Shown piece after piece: positions 40,643-50,437 of a DNA stretch of 64,000 nucleotides. How positions within the stretch are numbered: position 1 is the first letter of the stretch; the number at the start of each line of letters is the position of its first letter. Position numbers and translations under genes: made by a program. Source of the stretch: an uncultured Ruminococcus sp. (GTDB lineage Bacteria; Bacillota; Clostridia; Oscillospirales; Acutalibacteraceae); contig CADACB010000005.1 of NCBI GenBank assembly GCA_902786345.1, forward strand, positions 62,502 to 126,501, read 5' to 3'. The notes under the pieces are model-generated. The model was given only the letters and a program-made list of their open reading frames with translations. It ran no database searches and was not told the DNA's origin.

Positions 40643-41314
40643 ATGGAAATTCTAAGAACAGAAAATCTTGTAAAAACCTATGGAACAGGCGAAAATGCGT
40701 TTAATGCAGTTGATGATATTTCCATCAGTATTCAGGAGGGCGAATTTGTGGCAATTGTCGGCTCAAGCGGCAGCGGCAAAAGTACCCTGATGCATATGAT
40801 AGGCGGAGTTGACAGACCAACAAGCGGAAAAATCATTATCAATGATCAAGACATAACACAACTAAACAATGACAAACTGGCAGTTTTCCGCAGAAAAAAT
40901 ATAGGAATCGTTTATCAGTTTTACAATCTTATACCAATTCTCACAGCCGAAGAAAATATTACACTTCCTACGCAGTTAGACGGACAAAAAACTAACAAAG
41001 AAAGACTTGATGATATTCTCGAAAAGCTTGGCATAAGTAATAAACGAAACAATCTTCCGAATGAGTTATCGGGAGGTCAACAGCAGAGAGTCTCCATTGC
41101 AAGAGCTATTATAAACAACCCTGCAATTCTTCTGGCGGATGAGCCTACAGGTAATCTGGATTCAAAGGCTACTGATGATATAATCAATCTTCTTAAAATG
41201 ACAAACAAAACATATAATCAAACGATAGTGATGATAACACATAATCCTCAGATTGCCAAGGAAGCCGACAGGGTAATAACAATACGTGACGGTAAAGTAT
41301 CAGAGGAGGTGTAA
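40643..41314 (+). CDS. MacB/LolD-type ABC transporter ATP-binding protein
   Basis: A 223-residue ATPase. Walker A is GSSGSGKST near 45, the Q-loop IGIVYQFYNL near 92, the signature LSGGQQQRVSIARA near 147 and Walker B ILLADEPTGNLD near 168. The QQQR and the short length place it in the type VII (MacB/LolD/BceA) group that works with FtsX-fold permeases by mechanotransmission instead of moving cargo through a channel. The permease gene follows three bases after the stop. No two-component system is next to it, unlike the BceRS-BceAB antimicrobial-peptide sets. Confidence 0.92.
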   Translation: MEILRTENLVKTYGTGENAFNAVDDISISIQEGEFVAIVGSSGSGKSTLMHMIGGVDRPTSGKIIINDQDITQLNNDKLAVFRRKNIGIVYQFYNLIPILTAEENITLPTQLDGQKTNKERLDDILEKLGISNKRNNLPNELSGGQQQRVSIARAIINNPAILLADEPTGNLDSKATDDIINLLKMTNKTYNQTIVMITHNPQIAKEADRVITIRDGKVSEEV

Positions 41315-41317
41315 ACC

Positions 41318-44128
41318 TTGAAGATAATGAATAAGCTTACGCTTAAAAACCTGCGTATGAACAAAGCCCGCACTGTTGTTACCATAATCGGAATAATGCT
41401 TTCTGTTGCATTGATCACAGTTGTGACAGGTATGGTCAGCAGTGTTTTAGAAACTATGATCGTCACAAATATTAAAAACACGGGTGATTATGATATTTCA
41501 GCGTCCGGTAAATTTGAAGAACGATTTATTGAAAAAGTAAAAAACAACAGTGACGTACGTGATCTGTATACAAGACAATATATGGGACTTGCCGAGTTTT
41601 CAGACAGCAAGGCATCTTATGTTCCTTTCATAAAGGTTTTCGGTCTGAACAAAAACTGCTTTGAATCCGGTTTTGATCTCTCTCTTTCAGAAGGAAAATT
41701 TCCCGAAAACTCCGGTGAGCTTTTACTTTCGCAGGATTTTGTAAAGCAAAGCGGCAAGAAATATCACGCAGGTGATAAAATAACCTTATCATACGGTCAA
41801 AGGTATTATAAGACTGATAAAGAAACCGCCAAAAAGATCGGGATTGAGAACATTACATCTGAACCTATAAGATCATCACTCCCTTATTCAGAGGACGTAG
41901 AGGAATTTAAAAAACAAAATGAAAAAACCTATACTATTGCAGGTATACTTAACTCATCGGGAGGAAGTATAAACGATATGTACGCTTTTTCCTGTGTTTG
42001 TGTATATACCCTTGCGGATATTAATAGTCCGGCCGAAACAAACATCACGTCTGACGACCTGATTAACGGTTATGCAGAAACAAACCAAACAATCTTTATA
42101 AGATTCAATGATGGTGCTGAAAACCGATATAAAGAAATTTTCGCCGACCTGTTAGGAACAAATGTCGATTATATTAATGATCAATATAATCTGAGTGAAA
42201 AGGAATATGAACAGTTTAACTCAGACTGTGAAAAAAGCGGTGTGAGAGCGTTGTACTTTTCAGCAAATAGCTCCCTGCTTATGTCAAAAGGTATAGATAT
42301 AAATGATAAGAATCTGTCAATACTAATTGCACTTATCGGGTTTGTATTATTCATTATTGTCATTGCCAGCGTATTTATCATTCGCAACAGCTTTGACATT
42401 TCTATCACAGAAAAAACAAAACTTTACGGTATGCTTTCCGCCACAGGCGCAACACCTCGTCAGATCAAACACAATGTATACTTTGAAGGTATTTTTCTTG
42501 GAATGATCGGCATTCCTTTGGGAATATTTCTTGGAATAGGAACAACCGCTGTGCTGATTTGGATATGCAATACTGTACTCACAGATGTCCTTGAAGGGAC
42601 AAACTTTATTTTCAAAATCTCTTTTATAGGTTTGCTTGCTTCGTTAGTTTTGAGTGCAGTCACTATTTTCTTCTCTTCTATGAACACTGCAAAAAGGGCA
42701 TCAAAAATCCCACCAATCGAGGCTATAAGAAGCAATGCTGATATAAAGATCTCTGCTAAGAACAAGAAAAAGCTTAAAACTCCGGGATTTATAACAAAGC
42801 TTTTTGGTGCCGGCGGCAATATTGCATGGAAAAATATGAAGCGTAACCGCAAAAAATACCGTGCTACAGTTATTTCGATAGTTCTGAGCGTTGCGGTATA
42901 CATTTCCATCTACTCATTTATGGATTATAATCTGGTTTACATAAATGAAAAGTTTATCAACTCTCCATATAATGTTGAAGTCAGCATAAATACTGTAGAT
43001 ACTGAAACAGGAGAACCTCTGTCGCCTGACAAACTAATAGAAAAATATAACAGTATAGCCTCCCTCGAAAATGTGGATAATTATATTTATTCAACTTATA
43101 TGTCCGTCGAAATGTCATTTGCAAGCAATAATCTTACGGACGAATTTAAAAACACTTCATATAGTAACGGAAACGTTATTATAGACGATGAAAAATGCAT
43201 AGTATGGGGAAACATAAAAGCAGTTGATGACAATAATTTCAAAAAAATTGCCGAAAGCAACGGGATGACGTTTGAAGATTGCAAGGACAAATTCTTCATA
43301 TATAATACTGTCAAGATTACTGACAGTAATAAAAAGAAGAGTGAGTATCTGAAATTTTTGAAAACTGCAGAAAACACCCCTCTTACTTTAAAATTTGAAC
43401 TTTATGACAAAAATAAAGAAGAATACATTACGACCGAAAAGAATGTCACTCTTGCAGGCAGTACAAAATATATACAAACTCAGCCCGTAACGACATATGA
43501 TGACAATATTCCGATAATTTATATATCAATGGAAAATTATCTTAAAATATTCGGCAATAATGAATATCTGTTCTTCAATATGTCTGTAAATTCTTCTGAT
43601 GCCGACAAATTTGAAGAAAATTTAAATGAGCTTTCAAATACAGACAAATCTATCAAAATAGATAATATATTTAATTATTCAAAAATTCTGCATCAGCTAA
43701 ACGCTATAACACTTATACTTCAAATTTTTGTATATGGATTCATAATTGTTATCTCACTTATAGGTCTGACAAATGTCTTCAATACAATAACCGCAAATAT
43801 GAGACTGCGCAGAAAGGAATTTGCCGTTCTTCAATCCATAGGAATGACAAAACGTGAATTCAACCGTATGATAAGTCTCGAAAGTCTGCTTTACACTCTG
43901 AAATCGCTTTTGATAGGTATTCCTCTTGGTATAATTTCAAGCATATTAATTTATAACATTTATGCTTCAAATCTCGATGATGGATTAATGCCATATATTT
44001 TCCCCGGTCTTGCGGTACTTATAAGTACTGTTGTGGTGCTTATAATAGTATGGTTTATTATGCGTTTCTCGATACGCAAAGTACGCAAACAAAACATTAT
44101 AGAAACAATTCGCAACGATAATATTTAA
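41318..44128 (+). CDS. FtsX-fold ABC permease
   Basis: A 936-residue membrane protein with two FtsX modules: a first membrane helix (RTVVTIIGIMLSVALITVV), a large outside domain (~50-330), three helices (~335-450), then the second unit starting RKKYRATVISIVLSVAVYIS near 515, a second outside domain and three C-terminal helices. The two outside domains differ. Such permeases sense or handle peptides and lipids at the cell surface. A TTG at 41318 is the probable start: AGGAGG lies eight bases upstream, whereas ATG 41327 would be 17 bases away. It is followed by a good terminator. Confidence 0.88.
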   Translation: MKIMNKLTLKNLRMNKARTVVTIIGIMLSVALITVVTGMVSSVLETMIVTNIKNTGDYDISASGKFEERFIEKVKNNSDVRDLYTRQYMGLAEFSDSKASYVPFIKVFGLNKNCFESGFDLSLSEGKFPENSGELLLSQDFVKQSGKKYHAGDKITLSYGQRYYKTDKETAKKIGIENITSEPIRSSLPYSEDVEEFKKQNEKTYTIAGILNSSGGSINDMYAFSCVCVYTLADINSPAETNITSDDLINGYAETNQTIFIRFNDGAENRYKEIFADLLGTNVDYINDQYNLSEKEYEQFNSDCEKSGVRALYFSANSSLLMSKGIDINDKNLSILIALIGFVLFIIVIASVFIIRNSFDISITEKTKLYGMLSATGATPRQIKHNVYFEGIFLGMIGIPLGIFLGIGTTAVLIWICNTVLTDVLEGTNFIFKISFIGLLASLVLSAVTIFFSSMNTAKRASKIPPIEAIRSNADIKISAKNKKKLKTPGFITKLFGAGGNIAWKNMKRNRKKYRATVISIVLSVAVYISIYSFMDYNLVYINEKFINSPYNVEVSINTVDTETGEPLSPDKLIEKYNSIASLENVDNYIYSTYMSVEMSFASNNLTDEFKNTSYSNGNVIIDDEKCIVWGNIKAVDDNNFKKIAESNGMTFEDCKDKFFIYNTVKITDSNKKKSEYLKFLKTAENTPLTLKFELYDKNKEEYITTEKNVTLAGSTKYIQTQPVTTYDDNIPIIYISMENYLKIFGNNEYLFFNMSVNSSDADKFEENLNELSNTDKSIKIDNIFNYSKILHQLNAITLILQIFVYGFIIVISLIGLTNVFNTITANMRLRRKEFAVLQSIGMTKREFNRMISLESLLYTLKSLLIGIPLGIISSILIYNIYASNLDDGLMPYIFPGLAVLISTVVVLIIVWFIMRFSIRKVRKQNIIETIRNDNI

Positions 44129-44144
44129 AGATTTATAAAACATA

Positions 44145-44191
44145 AGCAGGTATGTTCAACACTGATGTTGTGTTAACATACCTGCTGTTTT
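44145..44191 (+). terminator. Terminator of the FtsX-type ABC operon
   Basis: AGCAGGTATGTT pairs with AACATACCTGCT with an inner AACAC/GTGTT part, then GTTTTTC. On the minus strand the run is poorer, so plus is the main direction, though it may also end thrH transcription. Confidence 0.8.
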
Positions 44192-44225
44192 TCTGATAAT
44201 TTAAGTAATATCACACGCTGCTCAA

Positions 44226-44825
44226 TCAAAGAGCTGCCTTTATTGCTTCAAAAAGTTCATCATAGGTTTCAAATGCAGGAAGCTCAGGATTGTCCTGCTT
44301 TATCTTGTCTGTGCTTCTAAAAAGAAATCCTGCCTTGCTTGCCTTGATCATACCAAGATCATTATAGCTGTCGCCGCTTGCAATAGTGTCATAACCCACA
44401 GACTGCAAAGCTTTGACAGTTGTATACTTGGAGTTTTCGATTCTCATTTTAAAGCCTGTTATTTCACCGTTATCGGCAACCTCAAGTGAGTTACAGAATA
44501 TTGTCGGCCAGCCAAGTTTCTTCATAAGCGGCTTTGCGAACTGTGTAAAGGTGTCGCTGATTATAATAACCTGAGTAAGCTCACGAAGCTTATCAAGGAA
44601 CTCTTTTGCGCCCGGCATAGGATCAATTTTTGCAATTGTATCCTGAATTTCCTTAAGTCCAAGACCATGCTCCTTAAGAATATTCAGACGATATGTCATA
44701 AGCTTGTTATAATCAGGCTCATCACGTGTTGTCTTTTTTAGCTCAGGAATTCCGCTTGCCTCTGCAAATGCGATCCAAATCTCAGGTACGAGTACACCTT
44801 CAAGATCCAAACAAACTATTTCCAT
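44226..44825 (-). CDS. thrH: Phosphoserine phosphatase / homoserine phosphotransferase (ThrH-like)
   Basis: A 199-residue HAD-superfamily enzyme. Motif I is IVCLDLEGVLVPE (the nucleophile Asp 7, where the usual D-x-D second residue is Glu 9, a ThrH feature), motif II is VIIISDTF near 88, and motifs III/IV are GDSYNDLGM near 150. ThrH of Pseudomonas dephosphorylates phosphoserine and can transfer the phosphate to homoserine. The N-terminal PEIWIAFAEASGI is very characteristic. A palindrome at 44849-44861 lies in its leader. The gene is alone, upstream of nothing on the same strand for 100 bases. Confidence 0.88.
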   Translation of the reverse strand: MEIVCLDLEGVLVPEIWIAFAEASGIPELKKTTRDEPDYNKLMTYRLNILKEHGLGLKEIQDTIAKIDPMPGAKEFLDKLRELTQVIIISDTFTQFAKPLMKKLGWPTIFCNSLEVADNGEITGFKMRIENSKYTTVKALQSVGYDTIASGDSYNDLGMIKASKAGFLFRSTDKIKQDNPELPAFETYDELFEAIKAAL

Positions 44826-44848
44826 TTTTATCTCTCCTTTTAAATTGT

Positions 44849-44861
44849 ACGGATAATCCGT
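44849..44861. promoter_or_regulatory. Palindrome in the thrH leader
   Basis: A perfect 13-base palindrome ACGGATAATCCGT between the promoter and the ribosome site of thrH. It could be an operator; no regulator family was recognised. Confidence 0.35.
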
Positions 44862-44868
44862 TAAATAA

Positions 44869-44897
44869 ATTATACCACATTATCCCTGTTTTTTACA
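44869..44897 (-). promoter_or_regulatory. Promoter of thrH
   Basis: Minus strand TGTAAA, 17-base spacer, TATAAT with a TG extension. Confidence 0.6.
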
Positions 44898-44939
44898 GTA
44901 TTTTTTTGTATCAGCTTAATAATATTTAAAATAAACCGT

Positions 44940-45776
44940 TCAATTTATATACATTGAAATATCAAATGCTTTGACCGAGTGAGTAAGCGCACCAACGGAG
45001 ATAATATCCACACCACTTTCTGCCACAGCACGGAGTGTTTCATCAGTAATACCGCCGGATGCTTCAAGAAGAGCTCTGCCGTTTGTGATTTCAACCGCCT
45101 TCTTCATAACCTCAGGACTCATATTATCAAGCATAATAATATCCGCACCTGCATTCAGTGCCTCTTCAAGCTCTTCAAGGTTACGTGTTTCTACTTCAAT
45201 TTTTGTCATATGACCAACCTTAGAACGGAGTTTTTCTATTGCATTGGTAATACCTCCTGCTGCGTCAATGTGGTTATCTTTAAGCATAGCCGCATCAGAA
45301 AGGTTATACCTATGGTTTTTAGCACCGCCTGTCATAACCGCATACTTTTGGAGCGGACGAAGTCCGGGAAGTGTTTTTCTTGTATCAGCAATAGAAGCTT
45401 TAGTACCCTCAACAATTTTTGCGTATCTGTTTGATGCTGTCGCAATACCGCTCATATGCTGTATGAGATTGAGTGCAGTTCTCTCACCCTTCAGAAGAGC
45501 TGTGGTTTTACCCTTAAGTTTAAGGATAACATCTCCTTTTTTTACTTCATCACCGTCATTTTTCAATATCTCAAAGCTTATTTCATCATCAAGAATGCTG
45601 AAAACTCTCAGAGCAACCTCTGTTCCGCATATTATACCATCTGCCTTTGAAACAAATCGTGCTTCTCCATCCTGATTAACCGGAATAAGATAATCTGTTG
45701 TGACATCGCAATAATTAATATCCTCTAAAAGAGCGGTCTTTATCAGGTTATCAACATATATTTTATTCAGAACCAT
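44940..45776 (-). CDS. nadC: Nicotinate-nucleotide pyrophosphorylase (quinolinate)
   Basis: Makes nicotinate mononucleotide from quinolinate and PRPP in NAD synthesis. The 278-residue protein has the N-terminal open domain (TALLEDINYCDVTTDYL) and the barrel with TALNLIQHMSGIAT near 100, ADTRKTLPGLR near 130, and AMLKDNHID near 170, plus GADIIMLDNMSP and LEASGGI near 250. It overlaps the end of nadB by 14 bases. ATG 45776 is 12 bases from AGGAGG, somewhat far. A TTG at 45797 is possible but overlaps the site itself. Confidence 0.94.
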   Translation of the reverse strand: MVLNKIYVDNLIKTALLEDINYCDVTTDYLIPVNQDGEARFVSKADGIICGTEVALRVFSILDDEISFEILKNDGDEVKKGDVILKLKGKTTALLKGERTALNLIQHMSGIATASNRYAKIVEGTKASIADTRKTLPGLRPLQKYAVMTGGAKNHRYNLSDAAMLKDNHIDAAGGITNAIEKLRSKVGHMTKIEVETRNLEELEEALNAGADIIMLDNMSPEVMKKAVEITNGRALLEASGGITDETLRAVAESGVDIISVGALTHSVKAFDISMYIN

Positions 45777-47238
45777 TTTTTTCCGAAACCTCCTCAAGAA
45801 CTATGCATGCAACGGTAGCAAGACTTCTTGCCTCCACAAAATCCTGATTAACCTCATATCCGCCGCTTATAATATCGTGAAGTATCTCTTTTGCGTGTTT
45901 AAGACCTTCTGGTACATTTTCAGGCTTGGGAATAACAAAATGGCAGTCCTGCATAATCTGACGTATCTCAGTCCTGTAGCCGTGAGGGAGCTTGTTTCCG
46001 GCAAGGTCATCATGTTCCTTGAACTCACCGAATGAAGAATTATTTTCTTTTTCAAGCCTTGAACAAATATCGTTTGCCGCTCTGCGTGAAAATACAAGAG
46101 CCTCAAGCAGTGAATTACTCGCCAGACGATTTGCACCATGTACTCCGGTATGTGAGCACTCACCTGCTGCGTAAAGCCGATCTACGGTTGTTCTTGCATA
46201 CAGATCAACATCTATACCCCCCATAAGATAGTGCTGACAAGGGAACACCGGTATCCATTCCTTGGTTATATCTATTTCTTCCTCAAGACACTTTTCATAT
46301 ATCATCGGGAATCTCTGTTTTACAAATTCAGGATCCTTATGTGTTATATCAAGGTAGAACTTCTCATTTCCCTTTGCCTGAGACTCCAGCATAATAGCAT
46401 TTGATACAACATCTCTTGGTGCAAGCTCTCCTCTTTCATCATACTTAAAGGCAAATCTTTCGCCGTCACAATTAAGAAGAACTGCTCCTTCTCCCCTGAC
46501 AGCTTCACTGATAAGAAACCTTTCACGATCCTTTTCCGCCGCAAAAGCAGTCGGATGAAACTGAATAAGGCTGAGATTCTTTATTTTCGCACCAAGCATA
46601 TAAGCCAGCGTGATACCGTCACCTGTAGCTATAGCCGAGTTTGTTGTATATGGATATACACGTCCTATACCGCCTGAAGCCATAATACAGTAATGAACAG
46701 CAACAACCTGTGATTTTCCATCCGGCAGCAGCACACCGGCATAAAAACCTCTGTCATTTTTTTCAAGCTTATAAAGCATTGTATTATCATAAATATCAAT
46801 GTTTTTATGTGTGCGGACCTGATCTATGAGCACATCAACAATTGCACGGCCTGTAGAGTCCTTATGATGTACTATTCTGTGGCGTGAATGTCCCGCTTCA
46901 AGTGTCATTTGCAGCTTTCCATCGTTATCGAGGTCAAAGGCGACACCCATTTCCTTAAGTCTGAGAACATCATCCGGCCCTTCGGAAACAAGTACCTCAA
47001 TTGCATTCAGATTATTTTTATATTTACCTGCAATAAGCGTATCAGCAATATGAAGCTTGAAATTATCATTACTTTTATCAAGAACAGCGGCAACACCGCC
47101 CTGTGCGAGAGATGAATTTGAAAGTGTAAGCTCTCTTTTTGAGATCATCAGAACACTGACGTTTTCGGGAAACTGCAAAGCTGCATACAAGCCGGCAGCA
47201 CCCGAGCCTACTATCAACACATCATATTCTTTTTTCAT
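45763..47238 (-). CDS. nadB: L-aspartate oxidase
   Basis: Oxidises L-aspartate to iminoaspartate for quinolinate synthesis. The 491-residue flavoprotein begins DVLIVGSGAAGLYAALQ, with SSLAQGGVAAV near 45 (no FAD-linking His, normal for NadB), RIVHHKDSTGRAIV near 118, IQFHPTAF near 225, and RGEGAVL, LAPRDVVS and HYLMGGIDVD in the active site. The end LYAAGECSHTGVHGANRLASNSLLE is diagnostic. nadA (quinolinate synthase) is not in the window. A promoter lies at 47302-47330 and nadC overlaps its end. Confidence 0.94.
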   Translation of the reverse strand: MKKEYDVLIVGSGAAGLYAALQFPENVSVLMISKRELTLSNSSLAQGGVAAVLDKSNDNFKLHIADTLIAGKYKNNLNAIEVLVSEGPDDVLRLKEMGVAFDLDNDGKLQMTLEAGHSRHRIVHHKDSTGRAIVDVLIDQVRTHKNIDIYDNTMLYKLEKNDRGFYAGVLLPDGKSQVVAVHYCIMASGGIGRVYPYTTNSAIATGDGITLAYMLGAKIKNLSLIQFHPTAFAAEKDRERFLISEAVRGEGAVLLNCDGERFAFKYDERGELAPRDVVSNAIMLESQAKGNEKFYLDITHKDPEFVKQRFPMIYEKCLEEEIDITKEWIPVFPCQHYLMGGIDVDLYARTTVDRLYAAGECSHTGVHGANRLASNSLLEALVFSRRAANDICSRLEKENNSSFGEFKEHDDLAGNKLPHGYRTEIRQIMQDCHFVIPKPENVPEGLKHAKEILHDIISGGYEVNQDFVEARSLATVACIVLEEVSEKNGSE

Positions 47239-47301
47239 AATGTATCAATACCTCTTTTTTGCGTAATTTGATATTTTGACAAAAAACATCATACTTATTT
47301 C

Positions 47302-47330
47302 AGTATAGCATATTATTCCTGAAATTGAAA
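47302..47330 (-). promoter_or_regulatory. Promoter of nadBC
   Basis: Minus strand TTTCAA, 17-base spacer, TATACT; start near 47295. Confidence 0.5.
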
Positions 47331-47373
47331 TAGTATTTTCAATTTTTATTGACGATCTGCAAATATATAAAAA

Positions 47374-47414
47374 AATTCCGTCTGCGTCTGTAAAACAGAC
47401 GTAAACGGAGTTTT
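47374..47414 (-). terminator. Terminator of the TelA module
   Basis: Minus strand ACTCCGTTTACGTCTGT with ACAGACG...ACGGA and a run of seven T. It lies 25 bases after the telA-like stop. Confidence 0.8.
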
Positions 47415-47438
47415 AATTTTTCAAATAGCAGATAATTA

Positions 47439-48617
47439 TTACGAGAACCTTGGAGTATCGTTGCTGTTGCCGCTTAGCTTATTAATTTCTGCCTCACGTG
47501 CTTCCATTTTTACAATACGCTTTTCTCCTTCATCAGCAAGCTTCCTGAATTCGGCAATTGTTGTCTTCATCTGCGGAAGTGCTTTTGTTTTGTATTCCGT
47601 TACAGAATCGAGAGCTTCAAAGGTATCTGCAAATGCATTTCTGAGAGTATCAACAGAAATGTTAGTTTCCATAGCCTGCTGCTGTATACTTGCTCCCTGC
47701 TCCTTGAGCATTTTTGAGGTTGCACCTATCAGCTTGTTTGTAGCCTCATTAACAGCATTTACCTTTTCAAGAACAATTTTCTGATTATAGAGTGCACTCG
47801 CAACTGTAACGGCAATCCTCAGTGCAGAAACCGTAACACTCTCTGCACGGTCTACAGCACGTATAAGCTCACGGTTGTTGCGTCTTACAATCTCCATGGC
47901 AATAATGCCCTGCATATTGACTGCCTGCATCTGCTGCATATCCATAACCTTCTGACGAAGCGGGAACTGAACCTCTTCTTCTATAAACTTTATTCTTTCT
48001 TCATCTACATTTTCAACCTTTGCCTTCTCGATAGCATTGGTAATTGCTTCATCCATCTGCATACCAAGCTCTATCTGTTGGCTGAGTTTCTTTGTAAGGT
48101 CACGCAGTGCAAGCTGCTCAACCTCAAGAGTTGTATTATCGTGTTTCAGTACAGCCTTGCCGCGTCCCAGTGATTCAATAGTTTTGGCAATGACATCATC
48201 TGCCTTTTCAAATTTTGCAAAGTAATTTCTTATTGGGTTGAACAGCTTACCCAAAGCACTTTTCTTTACAAAGTCTATACCTGAAGGATCAAGATCCTTC
48301 ATCTGCATTTGCAGCTGTGTAAGACCGTTTACTACCTCTCCGTTTTCACCGCCCATTTTTGAAAGATCAACAAGGCGTACGTTGAGAAGCTCATTTTTCT
48401 GTGTTGACTTTTCGACAATATCCGTACCGAAGGTTTCAATCGACGATACAATCTGGCGTCTGTCATCAAGCGAGCCAAGATCAAAGGTAAAAAGCTCATC
48501 TGTATTATTGCCGGCAACCTTTTCAAGCTGCTCCTTTGTTTCAGGAGCAGGAACAAGCTCCTCCTTGACCTCTTCTTTTACGCTTTCCACATCTGGCAGA
48601 TCCATTGAAAATCCCAT
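47439..48617 (-). CDS. TelA/KlaA family (toxic anion resistance-like) protein
   Basis: A 392-residue soluble, strongly helical coiled-coil protein without signal peptide. It matches the TelA family by its GIDFVKKSALGKLFNPIRNYFAK-type motif (residues ~120-142), the long amphipathic helices, and the conserved AVTVASALYNQKIVLEKVNAV region near 295. The family name comes from tellurite resistance, but most members, such as B. subtilis YaaN, have no proven role; they resemble cytoplasmic scaffold proteins. It is the third gene of the module with the VWA/SBP protein and membrane coiled-coil protein. The ribosome site GGAGG precedes ATG 48617. Confidence 0.87.
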   Translation of the reverse strand: MGFSMDLPDVESVKEEVKEELVPAPETKEQLEKVAGNNTDELFTFDLGSLDDRRQIVSSIETFGTDIVEKSTQKNELLNVRLVDLSKMGGENGEVVNGLTQLQMQMKDLDPSGIDFVKKSALGKLFNPIRNYFAKFEKADDVIAKTIESLGRGKAVLKHDNTTLEVEQLALRDLTKKLSQQIELGMQMDEAITNAIEKAKVENVDEERIKFIEEEVQFPLRQKVMDMQQMQAVNMQGIIAMEIVRRNNRELIRAVDRAESVTVSALRIAVTVASALYNQKIVLEKVNAVNEATNKLIGATSKMLKEQGASIQQQAMETNISVDTLRNAFADTFEALDSVTEYKTKALPQMKTTIAEFRKLADEGEKRIVKMEAREAEINKLSGNSNDTPRFS

Positions 48618-48695
48618 TGTTTTCTCCTCCTGTATAATTATTTTTAATTATTAAATAAGTTATTAACATATAAAATCGAGCGTCAAACAGATCAC

Positions 48696-50420
48696 TTACA
48701 TTTCGGAATTAAAGAGGTTTTTGAGCTGATATATAATATCATCACTGTCTGCGTTGATCGTAGCAGCCTCATTGAGCTCCGAGATACGTTTAAGTGCTTC
48801 AATATTGGCATTGTAGCCTATTGAATATATCGGGATCTGATAGTTTTTGACGATAGACTGAACATCATTAAGAGAAAATCCTACATTCTGCTCACCATCA
48901 CTAAGCAGGAATATCATCGGCTTTGCATCGGGGGTTTCCTCCATAGCCTTATTTATCATATTAATTGCAACAACAAGTGCATCATAAGTTGCAGTCTGTC
49001 CTGTTGCATCAAGACTCTGAACAGCTCCCTTGAAAAGTGCCTGCTGGTTTATATCAAATTTAGCTATTGGAAGGTTCATATAAACTTTGTTGTTATATGA
49101 GATAAGTCCGATATAATTATCTTTGTTTATATACTGCATTGAGTTGATAAGTGAAGTCTGGAGAGAATTTATAGGTTCGCCTCCCATACTTCCTGAGGTA
49201 TCGGCAATAAATACTGCAATGATCGGTCTGCCGCTGTTCTTATTCTCCTTATAAAGCTTTTGTGCCTGAATAAGCTCCTCACCCTTTATTGTATCAGGCA
49301 GCTCACTCCTGTAACTTTCATTCTGATTAAAGCCGCATTCAGACGCATGCTTCTGAGCGGCATCATTAAGGCAGTACTCACAGAACTTTTCAAGAACTGC
49401 ATTCTTATCAGCTGAAAGCTTACCGAGTGCATACATAGGATTGTCGTGTCTTATACCAAAGGGTGTAAAAACATAATTAACGTTCAATGATGCGTCATTT
49501 GTATAAAGCTGATGCTCCATTACAAGTGCATCAAGTGATCCTGACTCAGCTGATTTTCTCATCTGAAGGGTATTATAGGAAACAAGCGGAACGTTTTCCT
49601 GAAATGCCTTAAAACCTTCAACAGACTTGCTGCTGAGAAGATCATCGGCATCATATGTATAAAGTGTACTTACAAGGAAATTGAGTCCTGTTGAGCTTAC
49701 AAACGGGTTTGTATAACCCATTGCTATCTCTCCGTTTGCTGTTGCCTGTGAAATAACCTTCATATTCACCGCACCATATTTATCAAGTATTTCATTATAT
49801 TTGCTTTTTGAAAGCAGCACACCGGCAGTATTTCCTGCAAGTTTTTTTGCCTTAAGCTCTGTTTCTACGCCGCTTGCTTTAAGCATTTTTCCCCAGAATT
49901 CATTTGATGGTGAAATTGCATCAGGAACATATTTGCCCGATTTAATGTAGTCAAACGCAGGCCCTGATGATACGCAGCGAATAGATACGGAAGCCGTCTT
50001 TCCGTTGATCTTAAAACCCTCTCTGTTAAAGTCATTTGCAACATCATTTAACCATCCGTCTGTACCTGTGCTTGCCTTTTCGGGGGATGAAAATATCTCA
50101 ATGTTTATTTCACCGCTGCCTTCAACTGACAGGGGATATGTTTTTATATCCGGAAGCTCCTCTTCCTCAGACAGAACATCATCGTCACTTATAGCAGCTT
50201 TTTTGGTATTGACAGTTTCAACACGGATTTCTCTCATCAGATCATTGATTTTTTTCTCAGCTTCTTCTGCAGTTATCTGAGTCTGAGTTTTTCCACCATC
50301 CTTTTCCTGAGGTTTTCCAACATCATTTGTAAGCGTTATACCAAGAAAAACTCCTCCAAATACAACAAGTGCGATTACAGCAAAGATAGCTATTTTTTTA
50401 CCGTTTGTTAATCCTGACAT
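48696..50420 (-). CDS. Membrane-anchored substrate-binding-like plus VWA-domain protein
   Basis: A 574-residue protein with one N-terminal membrane helix (residues ~9-30) and a large outer part. Residues ~75-390 look like an extracellular solute-binding domain (VSSGPAFDYIKSGKYVPDAIS, GYTNPFVSSTGLNFLVSTL, ending YCLNDAAQKHASECGF). Residues 399-574 are a VWA domain with a complete MIDAS: DTSGS at 407-411, Thr in QTATYDA near 478-480, and LLSDGEQN with Asp 508. This metal site could bind a ligand acidic residue. SBP-VWA fusions are known next to TelA genes in Bacillota, but I know of no function. AAGGAGG lies seven bases before ATG 50420. It overlaps no neighbour (gap 78 and 17 bases). Confidence 0.85.
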   Translation of the reverse strand: MSGLTNGKKIAIFAVIALVVFGGVFLGITLTNDVGKPQEKDGGKTQTQITAEEAEKKINDLMREIRVETVNTKKAAISDDDVLSEEEELPDIKTYPLSVEGSGEINIEIFSSPEKASTGTDGWLNDVANDFNREGFKINGKTASVSIRCVSSGPAFDYIKSGKYVPDAISPSNEFWGKMLKASGVETELKAKKLAGNTAGVLLSKSKYNEILDKYGAVNMKVISQATANGEIAMGYTNPFVSSTGLNFLVSTLYTYDADDLLSSKSVEGFKAFQENVPLVSYNTLQMRKSAESGSLDALVMEHQLYTNDASLNVNYVFTPFGIRHDNPMYALGKLSADKNAVLEKFCEYCLNDAAQKHASECGFNQNESYRSELPDTIKGEELIQAQKLYKENKNSGRPIIAVFIADTSGSMGGEPINSLQTSLINSMQYINKDNYIGLISYNNKVYMNLPIAKFDINQQALFKGAVQSLDATGQTATYDALVVAINMINKAMEETPDAKPMIFLLSDGEQNVGFSLNDVQSIVKNYQIPIYSIGYNANIEALKRISELNEAATINADSDDIIYQLKNLFNSEM

Positions 50421-50437
50421 AGTATAACCTCCTTGTA

